Shown: positions 1 through 8,377 of the stretch, piece by piece
Numbering within the stretch: the first letter of the stretch is position 1
Layout of the letters: each line of letters starts with the position of its first letter
DNA from: an uncultured Paracoccaceae bacterium
GTDB lineage: Bacteria > Pseudomonadota > Alphaproteobacteria > Rhodobacterales > Rhodobacteraceae
Assembly: GCA_947503775.1 (NCBI GenBank)
Contig: CANNFE010000002.1
Coordinates: 124,001 to 188,000 of the forward strand
DNA length: 64,000 bases
Direction of reading: 5' to 3'
The notes under the pieces: generated by a model
What the model was told of the DNA's origin: nothing
What the model saw: the letters and a program-made list of their open reading frames with translations, nothing else
Database searches by the model: none
Program-made: the position numbers and the translations under genes

Positions 1-167
1 GTCATGGCCATCGCCATGAGCGCAAATTCCTCGACCGTGAGTGCGCGGGCGATGATCGGCAGAACGAGGATCTGCGACAACGCCAGGACGGCGCGCGCCG
101 AGACAAGCGAGCCGACATTGACGAAGAAACCCCGGCGTGGGGCCTCGGGGGTGGGGCCAGCGGTCAT
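1..167 (-). CDS. Polysaccharide flippase (Wzx/MATE-like), N-terminal fragment
   Basis: Only the first 55 codons are in the window; the gene continues past the left edge. The ATG at 167 opens a protein with a short polar head followed by a hydrophobic segment containing GSLVSARAVLALSQILVLPI and then ARALTVEEFALMAMA. This arrangement is typical of the first helix of oligosaccharide flippases of the Wzx/RfbX family, which move lipid-linked repeat units across the inner membrane. It lies 9 bases downstream of the GT-C gene and is probably the last visible member of the UbiA-GtrA-GT-C operon. The family is inferred from the N-terminus only, so a related MATE-fold transporter is possible. Confidence 0.6.
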   Translation of the reverse strand, partial: MTAGPTPEAPRRGFFVNVGSLVSARAVLALSQILVLPIIARALTVEEFALMAMAM

Positions 168-176
168 CGGCGCGCC

Positions 177-1835
177 TTACTGGCGGATCTCGACGGTGTC
201 CCACTCGAGGCGCTCGAGGCCGGGACCCTCCGCCGTTTCGAGCCAATCGGGCTGTGCAAACCCGGGCCAGCACTCATCGCCGGAGGTGAAACGGACGGGG
301 ATGTAGGCCGCGCGGAAATCGGGATCGGTGAAGAGGCCGTCGAAGGCTGCGTCATCGGTGGACCAGAAGGCCTGCCCGGTTCCGTTTGCGTTGCGGGTGC
401 AGGCGCGGTTGAAGGCGGAGAGCACGTCGGGCTGATGCGCCCAGAAGGTCGGCTTGTCGAAGCTGGCATGATTGCGCATGCCCTCCTTGACGGGGTTGGC
501 ATGGGCCATGACGGTCCAATTGAGGCCGAGAAGGTCATAGATCTGGCCATCATAGGCAAGCGCGATACCGCCCGCGGGGCCAACGCCGATGGAGGGGCGC
601 GGTTCGAACGTGTTGAGGTAGGTGCCGAAGCCGAGGCCACGCTCGACAAGGGCGTATTCCTTCAGGATGTCGAAGCGGGCCTGGTAGTACTGGACCCAGC
701 CGAGGACCATGAGCGCAGCGGCGGCGGCGCCGACGGACCACCAGGCCATGCGCACACGGATCGCGGCGGCCAGGGCCAAGACGAACGCGACCGGCAGGAG
801 CGGGCCGATCGGTTGGTAGAAGCGCCAGAGGACGAAGTGATCGCCGCCCAGCGCGGCATAGATGGCGAGCGTGCCGAAGATCGTGGCAGCGGCCAGAAGA
901 AGCGCCTTGGCGCCCGGCGTTTTGAGGCGGAGCAGCGCGAAGATGGCGGCTCCGGCCCAGGCGACGACGAAGGCTTCGATCAGAAGGCCGCTGAGGACGA
1001 AGTCGAAGAGGTATTTCAGCCCGTCCTTGAGACCCTGAAGCGTGTCGGAGGAGACCTTGGCGTAGAAGGTATTGGGGAAGGGCTGACCGAAGTAGCTGAT
1101 GCGGAAGAGGGTCAGCGCGACGAAGGCTCCGAAGGTGAGGGCGAGCGCGGCTCCAATCAGGCGCCAGGCTGAGAGGCGCAGGATCAGCGCGAGGCAGAGA
1201 AGGCCGGCGGAGACGGCGATGCCCTCGGGGCGGATCAGGGGCAGGAGCGTTGCGAGGAGCAGGATGCCGGGGGCCGTGACGCGGCCGTCTTCGCCTTCGG
1301 CCAGATCGCTGAGCAGGACGAGGAAGGCGAGGAGGGCGGCGGACCAAAGCGCGACCTCCATCATCGTCCAGACGGTCCAGAGGAAGTAGCCGGGGATCGC
1401 GAGAAGGATTGCGGCGAGACCCGCACGGATGATGGTCGGGTCGAGGTCGAACCAGATAGCGAGACGGTGCGCAAGGCGGAGGGCAGAATAGACTGCCGTG
1501 AAAGAGAGGAGCGCGCAGAGTAGCAGGATGATCGGTTCGGGCGTGGCGGTTAGGCTGTAGACCAGCGTCAGGAGTAACATCCAGAGGAAGGTGGTAGAGC
1601 CTTCGACGCGTTCTCCGCCGACATTGTAGACGTAGCCCGCGCCGCTTGCGACGTTTTCGGAGTAGGAGCGGGTGATGGCGGCATCGTCGATGCCGATGAG
1701 GGGGATCCCACCGACAAGCAGATAGGCGAGGGCCGCTCCGAGCGCCACGAGAGCGGCGGCGAGCGCGAGATCGAGCGAGCGCTGACCTGCGAGCGCGGCG
1801 GAGAGCGGGCGTACGGGAGACATGGTCTGGGTCAT
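177..1835 (-). CDS. GT-C fold membrane glycosyltransferase, arabinofuranosyltransferase-like
   Basis: This is a 552-residue polytopic protein with about ten hydrophobic segments and a soluble C-terminal third. An acidic pair (GIDD, residues 48-51) sits in the first periplasmic loop, followed by SYSENVASGAGYVYN and GERVEGSTTFLW (74-85). The DD plus 'RVEG-T-x-LW' signature is what I recall for AftB-like GT-C enzymes that use polyprenyl-phosphate sugars outside the membrane. The start at ATG 1835 was chosen because it falls just after the GtrA stop (1837); an ATG at 1823 is also possible, and the longer frame reaching 1910 would run deep into gtrA. Its neighbours GtrA and UbiA-HAD support a role in transferring a polyprenyl-phosphate pentose. 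The exact sugar and acceptor are inference. Confidence 0.7.
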   Translation of the reverse strand: MTQTMSPVRPLSAALAGQRSLDLALAAALVALGAALAYLLVGGIPLIGIDDAAITRSYSENVASGAGYVYNVGGERVEGSTTFLWMLLLTLVYSLTATPEPIILLLCALLSFTAVYSALRLAHRLAIWFDLDPTIIRAGLAAILLAIPGYFLWTVWTMMEVALWSAALLAFLVLLSDLAEGEDGRVTAPGILLLATLLPLIRPEGIAVSAGLLCLALILRLSAWRLIGAALALTFGAFVALTLFRISYFGQPFPNTFYAKVSSDTLQGLKDGLKYLFDFVLSGLLIEAFVVAWAGAAIFALLRLKTPGAKALLLAAATIFGTLAIYAALGGDHFVLWRFYQPIGPLLPVAFVLALAAAIRVRMAWWSVGAAAAALMVLGWVQYYQARFDILKEYALVERGLGFGTYLNTFEPRPSIGVGPAGGIALAYDGQIYDLLGLNWTVMAHANPVKEGMRNHASFDKPTFWAHQPDVLSAFNRACTRNANGTGQAFWSTDDAAFDGLFTDPDFRAAYIPVRFTSGDECWPGFAQPDWLETAEGPGLERLEWDTVEIRQ

Positions 1836-1836
1836 C

Positions 1837-2265
1837 TCAAACCGACTTGGCGTCTGAGGCCGCTTCGGTTTCGAAGACGAAGCGCTTGTCGAGCGGATAT
1901 TTAATGACATAGCCGATGGCGAGCCCGATCACGCCGCCGACCTCGCGCATAAGATGCGTCTCCCAGATGAGCCAGAACGTGTATTCGGTGCCCCAGAAGA
2001 CAGCGGTCGTGGCGACCCCCATCAGGGTGTAGAGGCCGAAGAGCTTGGCATGAGTCGCCGTTCCGGTCCGGCGGTCGTCAAAGATCCAGACCTTGTCGAG
2101 GATGTACTTCACGACGAGCCCGACTAGCGTCCCGACGCCTATGGCAATCTCGACCGAGGCCGCGCCGTCATAGATCGATAGGGACAGGCGTTGGGCGAGA
2201 AGATTGAGGATCGTGGCGATGACGGCAAAGGCCGTATACCGCCGGAGAAGGTCTTTGGTGGTCAT
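1837..2265 (-). CDS. GtrA family membrane protein
   Basis: A 142-residue protein with four predicted membrane helices and the GtrA family pattern: RRYTAFAVIATILNLLAQ at the N-terminus, GTLVGLVVKYILDKVWIF in the middle and a final FVVKYxxxKxFVF-like end (IGYVIKYPLDKRFVF). GtrA proteins are linked to translocation or use of polyprenyl-phosphate-linked sugars; the mycobacterial member Rv3789 is implicated in arabinan synthesis. The first codons overlap the end of the UbiA gene by 4 bases (2262-2265), and the GT-C gene begins one base beyond its stop, so the three genes are almost certainly translated together. Confidence 0.85.
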   Translation of the reverse strand: MTTKDLLRRYTAFAVIATILNLLAQRLSLSIYDGAASVEIAIGVGTLVGLVVKYILDKVWIFDDRRTGTATHAKLFGLYTLMGVATTAVFWGTEYTFWLIWETHLMREVGGVIGLAIGYVIKYPLDKRFVFETEAASDAKSV

Positions 2266-3800
2266 AACAGGGCACTCAATACAAAAATGAAACCGAACAT
2301 GGCGAAAATAGCGAGGCTGACCCGGTCCTTGATGGCGAAGATGATCGGATCGTCATCCATTAGTCCCCGGTGGGAGATCATGGCCGCGCGGCTGATCCAG
2401 TAAAGGATCAGGGGACAGGCGAGCCAGAGAAGGCGCGGTTCTCCGTAAAGGGAGCTGACGCTTTCGCTGGAGACGTAGAGCGCGAGGACGAGCACCGAAC
2501 AGTAGCCCGCGGCGAGGACGACGCCGAGCACGACAGGCAGATCCGTCGTCTGGTAGCCGCGCCCGTCGGTGGACGTCTTGCCGCGTTTGACGAGATCGGC
2601 CAGTTCGGACTGGCGTTTGACCGCCGCGAGCGCGAGGAAGATGAACATCGAGAAGGCGGCGAGCCATTCGGAGAGGACGACGCCCGCCGCGACCGCTCCG
2701 GCGACGAGGCGGACGGTGTAGAGCGCGGCGAGCATCCAGATATCCACCATCAGCTTGCGCTTGAGGTAGAAGGAATAGAGCGTCGTCAACGCCACGTAGC
2801 CCAGCAGAACCAGCAGGAAGAGCGGGCTGATCAGGACTGCCATCGTCAGCGATACAGCGAGGAGGATTGCGGTCTGGATCGCGCCGTCCTTGACCGAGAG
2901 CGTGCCCGCCGCGAAGGGGCGGTTGCGCTTGCGGGGGTGGCGGCGGTCGACCTGCAGATCGAGCATATCATTAATGAGGTAGATGCTGGAGGCGGCGAGC
3001 GAGAAGGCGATGAAGGCCAATGCCGTAACGCCCATTGCGCCAGGATTGTGCGCGGCGATGGCGGGCACGAAGATCAGCAGGTTCTTGAGCCATTGGTGCG
3101 GGCGCATGGCCTTGAGCCGGATGCGGGCTTGTTTCGCGGAATCGGGGGCGGGAACGAGGGTTTCAACCTCTCCACTATGGCTGCGGATCGACGGTTTGAG
3201 CGACGGACTGGCGGCAACGGTGATCGCCTTGCGCGCGGCGGACCAGACCGGCAGGTCTGCGCGGGCGTCACCGACATAGTCGAAGCCACCCGTGCCAAAA
3301 CGGTCGGTGAGATAGGCGGCTTTCTCGGAGCCGCCGAGGTTGCGGGTGCCGTCGGAGCCGACGATCTCGTCGAAGAGGTCCAGATCTCCGGCGATGCCGT
3401 CCGCCTGCCGTTGGTCGGTAGCAGTCACGAGCAGAACCGTGCGGCCCTCGGCGCGCGCCTCTTTAGCCAGGGCGATCACCTCGTCCCGCAGGGGCAGATC
3501 CTCGGATGTCAGGACCACGCTGTCCGCAACGTGGGATTTGAAGGCCGCCTTGCCTTCGCGGAGCCAGCCGGGGGTCTTTCTCAGGTCGGACGGCTTGTCG
3601 GAGGCGAGTTTGAGCAGCGCCTCGTGCAGGGTGTCGGATGAGGTCAGCGTGCCGTCGAGATCGATGACGAGAGGGAGCTGCGCCTGATCCGCATCCTGTG
3701 TCTCGCTCTTTGGGGGGGAGACAACGGTGTTCACGACGGGACTCCGGACATAGCGCAACTCATGACCTGGCTTGATCGGGCGGCCGAAATGGCTCAGCAT
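2262..3800 (-). CDS. HAD phosphatase-UbiA prenyltransferase fusion (DPPR synthase-like)
   Basis: From ATG 3800 the product is 512 residues. The N-terminal 200 residues form a HAD hydrolase with all four motifs: DLDGT (D47, D49), LLVTAT, a lysine near 160 and GDARAD (D178, D182). The C-terminal part is a UbiA-family integral membrane transferase with the first Asp motif NDMLDLQVDRRHPRKRNRPF (from N277) and the second around YLKRKLMVDIWML. The 'NDxxDxxxDRxHPxKRxRPxAAG' form resembles decaprenyl-phosphate phosphoribosyltransferase, which joins PRPP to polyprenyl phosphate. The HAD domain could remove the 5-phosphate afterwards (inference). The start is uncertain: GTG 3734 is an alternative, and the frame stays open to 3989 but would then overlap the divergent sulfotransferase. 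Confidence 0.75.
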   Translation of the reverse strand: MLSHFGRPIKPGHELRYVRSPVVNTVVSPPKSETQDADQAQLPLVIDLDGTLTSSDTLHEALLKLASDKPSDLRKTPGWLREGKAAFKSHVADSVVLTSEDLPLRDEVIALAKEARAEGRTVLLVTATDQRQADGIAGDLDLFDEIVGSDGTRNLGGSEKAAYLTDRFGTGGFDYVGDARADLPVWSAARKAITVAASPSLKPSIRSHSGEVETLVPAPDSAKQARIRLKAMRPHQWLKNLLIFVPAIAAHNPGAMGVTALAFIAFSLAASSIYLINDMLDLQVDRRHPRKRNRPFAAGTLSVKDGAIQTAILLAVSLTMAVLISPLFLLVLLGYVALTTLYSFYLKRKLMVDIWMLAALYTVRLVAGAVAAGVVLSEWLAAFSMFIFLALAAVKRQSELADLVKRGKTSTDGRGYQTTDLPVVLGVVLAAGYCSVLVLALYVSSESVSSLYGEPRLLWLACPLILYWISRAAMISHRGLMDDDPIIFAIKDRVSLAIFAMFGFIFVLSALL

Positions 3801-3899
3801 CCCTGTTAAAATCAGCACGTATACAAATAACTTATTTCCGTTAACTCGTATCGCGGGGCCGCCGAAAAGGCAATATTGTTGGCCCGGACAAGGATCTCC

Positions 3900-4763
3900 A
3901 TGACTCCAACTGCCCATCAACCGAGCTTTGTCGGGATCGGCGTGCAGAAATGCGCGACCTCCTGGTTGCACGAGGTGCTGCACACGCATCCTGAGATCTA
4001 CATGTCAGACCCGAAGGAGATCGAGTTCTTTTCGGCGTTCTATGACCGGGGGTACGAGTGGTATGGGAGGCATTTCTCGGACAGCGCAGGAGCGAAAGCG
4101 CGGGGAGAGACGTCGCCGTCTTACTTTTATCATCCAGCGGTGCCCAAGCGGATCCGGGCCTACCGGGAGGATATGAAGATCATCGTAATCTTTCGCGATC
4201 CGGTGGCGCGGGCGTTTTCGAACCATCTGCACGAGGTCCGGGCCGGGCATTTCACCGCGAGCGAAGCGTTCGAGGAGGGGCTGGCCAACAATCCCTGCTA
4301 TCTGGAGCAAAGCCGTTATGCCACGCATTACCAGCGCTGGGTTGAGGCGTTTCCCGAGGCTCAGCTTTTGCCGCTGATCTTCGAGGAAATCATCGCGGAG
4401 CCCGAGGCGGCGGTGCGCCAGGTCTACGAATTTCTGGGCGTCGATCCGGCGGCGGAGTACGATAGATCGCGCAAAAGCTCGAACGAGAGTGTTGCCTATC
4501 GCAATGCCGGGCTGCAGGGCGTGTTGCAAGCCGGGGGACATGCGCTGCGCCGGGCGGGGCTGGGATCGAAGCTGGAGGCGGTGAAGGAGATCGGGCCGGT
4601 CAAGCGGCTGATGGAGCTAAACAAGCGGGATCTGAGGACCGAGATCCCGAAGCCGTCAGAGGCGGTGACGGACCGTCTGGCAAAGGAGCTGGCCGGCGAG
4701 ATGCAGGAGCTGGCCCGAATCATGGGCCGGTCCTCGCTGCCCTGGCCGAGCTATCGGGGTTAG
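3900..4763 (+). CDS. PAPS-dependent sulfotransferase (first copy)
   Basis: A 287-residue cytoplasmic protein of the Sulfotransfer family. The 5'-phosphosulfate loop is GVQKCATSWL (residues 14-23), and the 3'-phosphate site is RDPVARAFSNH with Arg99 and Ser107. It should transfer sulfate from PAPS to a hydroxyl, here most likely on a sugar of the exopolysaccharide or its lipid intermediate. ATG 3900 is preferred over ATG 3876 because AAGGA lies 6-7 bases before it. It is transcribed alone, divergent from the UbiA-HAD gene, and its last codons overlap the end of the convergent co-polymerase gene by 4 bases. Confidence 0.82.
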   Translation: MTPTAHQPSFVGIGVQKCATSWLHEVLHTHPEIYMSDPKEIEFFSAFYDRGYEWYGRHFSDSAGAKARGETSPSYFYHPAVPKRIRAYREDMKIIVIFRDPVARAFSNHLHEVRAGHFTASEAFEEGLANNPCYLEQSRYATHYQRWVEAFPEAQLLPLIFEEIIAEPEAAVRQVYEFLGVDPAAEYDRSRKSSNESVAYRNAGLQGVLQAGGHALRRAGLGSKLEAVKEIGPVKRLMELNKRDLRTEIPKPSEAVTDRLAKELAGEMQELARIMGRSSLPWPSYRG

Positions 4764-6952
4764 GCCGACACGCCCGTCAGCACTGCGCCGCGCTTGCGCG
4801 CCTTGAGCCGTTCGAAGACGCGGCGGGCGTTACGGAGGGGCCCGGCGCGGGTCCGCTTGGCGTCGACGACGAGCAGAGCGGAATGCAGCAACTCGGGCGT
4901 CATGATCGCGTCGACATCGGTTTCCATTGACGGGGCGTCGAAGACGATGACGTCGAAATGTTCCTTCATCTGGTCGATCATCGTCTGCGCGCGGGCGGTG
5001 CTGAAGACCATGGATGGATCGGCGCTGATGACGGATGCGGGCAGGACGACGAAATCCACATCTTCGGTGATCTTGATCGCATCGAGGAGCGGCGTGTCGC
5101 CGTAGAGAACCGAGAGCAGATCGTCCTCGGCTTTGAGGCCCAGCGCCTTGGTCAGGCTGGCGTGGCGCAGATCGGCATCGACGACGAGGCAGCTGCGACC
5201 CTTCTTCATCGCGGCCCAGGCGATCATCAGGGCAACCTGCGATTTGGCGGCGGTGCCGTCGGAAGTGACGACGACGGTGCGCACGTCGCCTTCGATATTA
5301 AGATCGACATTGTTCCAGAGTGCGACCGCGGCCTTACCGATTGAGGAGGACGGCCGCTTGAGCTGGCGCCAGAGCGCGTTCACCCAGCCGCTGCCGCGCG
5401 GCAGGCGCGGAGCGCGGCCAAAGAGCGACAGGCCGGTGAGCGAAGTCACATCGCTGGCGGTGGCGATGCGTTTGGGCATCAAATGCAGCAGGAAGGCGAG
5501 CGCGAGACCGACGAAAAAGCCGGCGGCGGTGCCAAGGACGGCGACGACCTGCTTGCGCGGATAGGCGGCGGCGCCGGGAGGGGAGGCGTAGGAGATCACC
5601 TCGGCATCGGTGCTTTGCAGGTTCTGGATCTCGCTGGTTTCCTTGAACCGGCCCAGGAATTCCTCGTAGACGCGGCGGTTGGCCTCGGCGATGCGTTCGA
5701 GCTGGTTCAGCTTGATCTGCTCGTTGGAGCGGACGAGGACGGTCGCCTCCAGATCGCGAAGGCTGCTTTCGAGGGCGAAGACGACATCGCCCATGATCTC
5801 GGCGCTGTTGACGAGCTGCTGGACCTCGCGCTGAACCTCGATGGCAACGGCTTCTTCGATCCGCTCCATCGCGCGGCGGATGGACTGGACCTGTATCGCG
5901 TCCTCGCCAAAGGAGATGTTGGCGGTGGCCTCGTCCCGGCGCAGGGCGGCAAGATCGTCGCGATAGGCCGAGATCACGTCGGAGGTCAGCACATCGGCGG
6001 CGGCAAGCGCGCCTTCGGTTTCGGTCAGATCGGCGAGCTTGGTCGCGCGGGCGGTCGATTCGGCAAGGGTCGCGCGGGCATCGGTAAGCTTGGAGGTGAG
6101 CTCCTGCATCTGCTGTTCGATGCGGATGCTGCTGTCGGCGCCCGCCTCGATCCGGGTGCGGTAGGCGAGGGCCTCCATCTCGGAAGCCTCGAGTTTGGTC
6201 GCCAGATCCTCGACCCGCCCCTCGAGCCAGCGGGTGAAGCGCTGGGCGGCCTCGAAGCGCTTGTCGGTGAGGAAGTTGATGTACTGGTCGGTGACCGTGT
6301 TGACGATGGCGGCGGCCTTTTGCGGGGATTCGGAGGTGGCCGAGACCTGCACCACGAAAGAGCTGCCCTGTTGGCGCACCGAAACCGCGCTGCGCAGATC
6401 GCCGACGACGGGACCCAGATCGCCGAGGACGCGATCGCGTGCGCCCGATGCATTCTGCGTCGCCTCGCTGAGCGATTCGGCAGGCGGCGGCGGGGCGTTG
6501 TCCGGGATGAGCGCGCGGAGCTGGTCCTCGACCCATGAAACAACGGGGATACGGTCGTCGTCGGGGCGGAGGCGAGGATTGAATTCGGGATCGTTTTCGA
6601 GCTCTAGTTCGCCGATGACGCGGACCAGAAGCTCGCTGGATCTGAGAATCGCAAGCTCACCCTGGATGACGGTGTTCGAGACCGCCTGCGCCTCAAGCAG
6701 GTCGAAATCGCTCCGGGCGGAGAGGTTCTGTTCGCCCAGAAGCATCTGGCCATAGGCGGTATATTTCGGCGTGATGGAGGTGACGAGATAGAGCGCGATG
6801 GCGCCGCCCGCGACGGTGCAGGCAAAGATGTAGAGCCAACGCTTGCGCAGGATATTGATTAGATCGCCCAGCTCAAGCGGGCGGGCTTTGTCTTCGGGCC
6901 AGTAGGGCGCAGTTTCTGCGTTTGCCGGATTGATCGCGACGGGATCGTTCAT
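4760..6952 (-). CDS. Wzz/Wzc-type polysaccharide co-polymerase with degenerate ATPase domain
   Basis: A 730-residue protein built like Wzc, GumC or ExoP: a Wzz domain with membrane helix at about 39-60, a long periplasmic region rich in coiled coil (240-440), a second helix at about 469-490 after a proline-containing segment, and a cytoplasmic BY-kinase-like domain. In that last domain the Walker A loop reads SDGTAAKS (564-571), lacking the usual glycine before the lysine, while Walker A' VVDADLR (590-596) and Walker B VIVFDAPS (668-675) are kept. The C-terminus (KARKRGAVLTGVSA) has no tyrosine cluster, so autokinase activity is doubtful. Its role should be to set chain length and couple synthesis to export. 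The gene stands alone after a 147-base gap from the polymerase gene. Confidence 0.85.
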   Translation of the reverse strand: MNDPVAINPANAETAPYWPEDKARPLELGDLINILRKRWLYIFACTVAGGAIALYLVTSITPKYTAYGQMLLGEQNLSARSDFDLLEAQAVSNTVIQGELAILRSSELLVRVIGELELENDPEFNPRLRPDDDRIPVVSWVEDQLRALIPDNAPPPPAESLSEATQNASGARDRVLGDLGPVVGDLRSAVSVRQQGSSFVVQVSATSESPQKAAAIVNTVTDQYINFLTDKRFEAAQRFTRWLEGRVEDLATKLEASEMEALAYRTRIEAGADSSIRIEQQMQELTSKLTDARATLAESTARATKLADLTETEGALAAADVLTSDVISAYRDDLAALRRDEATANISFGEDAIQVQSIRRAMERIEEAVAIEVQREVQQLVNSAEIMGDVVFALESSLRDLEATVLVRSNEQIKLNQLERIAEANRRVYEEFLGRFKETSEIQNLQSTDAEVISYASPPGAAAYPRKQVVAVLGTAAGFFVGLALAFLLHLMPKRIATASDVTSLTGLSLFGRAPRLPRGSGWVNALWRQLKRPSSSIGKAAVALWNNVDLNIEGDVRTVVVTSDGTAAKSQVALMIAWAAMKKGRSCLVVDADLRHASLTKALGLKAEDDLLSVLYGDTPLLDAIKITEDVDFVVLPASVISADPSMVFSTARAQTMIDQMKEHFDVIVFDAPSMETDVDAIMTPELLHSALLVVDAKRTRAGPLRNARRVFERLKARKRGAVLTGVSA

Positions 6953-7099
6953 GTCTTCCCCCCAGGGATACTCGTAAACCTAAACTTAATGTCGGCGTGG
7001 GGCGCCGGGAAATCTCTGCAAAAATACGTCTGATCGTCGTTAACTTTTAACCGATCCTGCCGCGTTGCGGAAGATGTCTTTGGACGCTGCGTCATAGGG

Positions 7100-8377
7100 T
7101 CATTCCGCTGCAACAGTTCGCGGACGGAAGACCGGTGGCGGGGCGCGGTAGACGGGTTCGGACAGGCGGTCGCGCAAAGCGAGAAGGGCGCCGATCGTTA
7201 GAAGCATGGGAAGTTGCGAGAATGGCGCCATCAGGCCGGCTTCGGTCATGCTGCGGACCATCGTGACGGACGAGATGGTGAAGAAGAAGACGGTCGGGAT
7301 CGCGTTGCGGACGAGGACGGCGCGGATGACCTGAAAAAGGCTCCACGAGACGGCAAGGACTGCGATTCCAAGGCCGATGAGGCCCTGGTGGACGGCGATC
7401 TCGAAATAGGAGTTATGGAAGGAGAAATGCGCGTAATATTTCTTGTGGAACTCCTCGTAGATGCGGCGGGCATCCGAGGTCCAGTCCAGCGGGGTCCAGA
7501 AGCCGCCATCGCCGACACCGAGATAGGGATGCAGGCGGATCTGCTCGGTCGCGTAGGCCCAGAGCGTCGTGCGGCCTGTGAGCGTGGTGTCCTTGTCGAA
7601 GATGGCGAGGACCTCTTCGATCGGGTTGACCTCTTGGAAGGCGAGGACGGTGGCCATGAAGGTCAGCACGAAGGATATGCCCGCAAGGGTGAAGACCCAG
7701 AAGATCGGGCTGCGCAGACGGCCGCCCTGCGGCAGGATCCCGAAGAGAAAGATCGCCATGATCGCGCCCGCGCTGAGGATGACGGCGGTTGCGGAATGGG
7801 CGACGAAGATCAGGTCGAAGGCCAGAAGGGCCGCTGCGGCAGCGCCCAGGCGGATCATGCGGGGAAAGCCGCGGTCTAGGACGACGCAGAGGGCAGAGAC
7901 GAGCAGGATGACCATGGCCGAGCCCATGGCGTTCTTGCTGGAGAAGACCCCGCGCTGGGCCAGCCCTCCAGAAAGGGGGGCGAGGAACGAGAGGATGCCG
8001 AAGATCGTACCTGCGATGACCATGGCGAGCATGATCTGCCGCCGCGACAGGCGCAGGCTGGCGTAAAAGCAGATCATGATGGTCAGCAAGAGCTGGGCCG
8101 CGTTCTTGAGGATCGTCTCGGTTTCGACCCCCCAGCTGACCGACAGGAAAAGCCAGATCGGAAAGAGAAACAGCACCCAGGCGCGTTTGATCAGCGGAAA
8201 GAGGAGCGGCAGGTCCCGGACGAAGGCCCAGGAGAAGTAGAGCGCCAGCGGGTAGAGCAGCAGCTCGTCATTGGGGAACTGCTTGAAGGTGACGATGAGC
8301 CAGAGCGTGACAAGAAGCTGATCGCGCAGGCCGTCGCGGCTTTGGGCCAGCCATTCGGTGGGGGAGGTCATCGTCAT
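7100..8377 (-). CDS. O-antigen ligase / Wzy-type polysaccharide polymerase
   Basis: A 425-residue inner-membrane protein with about eleven hydrophobic segments and one large periplasmic loop. The loop holds GRTTLWAYATEQIRLHPYLG, GVGDGGFW and FHNSYFEIAVHQGLIGLG, the conserved arginine/histidine region of the Wzy_C family (O-antigen ligase, ExoQ, WaaL). In this locus it most likely polymerises flipped repeat units rather than ligating to lipid A. It is the last gene of a six-gene run on this strand that starts at 13,898, and its first four bases overlap the end of the GMC oxidoreductase gene. Confidence 0.85.
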   Translation of the reverse strand: MTMTSPTEWLAQSRDGLRDQLLVTLWLIVTFKQFPNDELLLYPLALYFSWAFVRDLPLLFPLIKRAWVLFLFPIWLFLSVSWGVETETILKNAAQLLLTIMICFYASLRLSRRQIMLAMVIAGTIFGILSFLAPLSGGLAQRGVFSSKNAMGSAMVILLVSALCVVLDRGFPRMIRLGAAAAALLAFDLIFVAHSATAVILSAGAIMAIFLFGILPQGGRLRSPIFWVFTLAGISFVLTFMATVLAFQEVNPIEEVLAIFDKDTTLTGRTTLWAYATEQIRLHPYLGVGDGGFWTPLDWTSDARRIYEEFHKKYYAHFSFHNSYFEIAVHQGLIGLGIAVLAVSWSLFQVIRAVLVRNAIPTVFFFTISSVTMVRSMTEAGLMAPFSQLPMLLTIGALLALRDRLSEPVYRAPPPVFRPRTVAAE

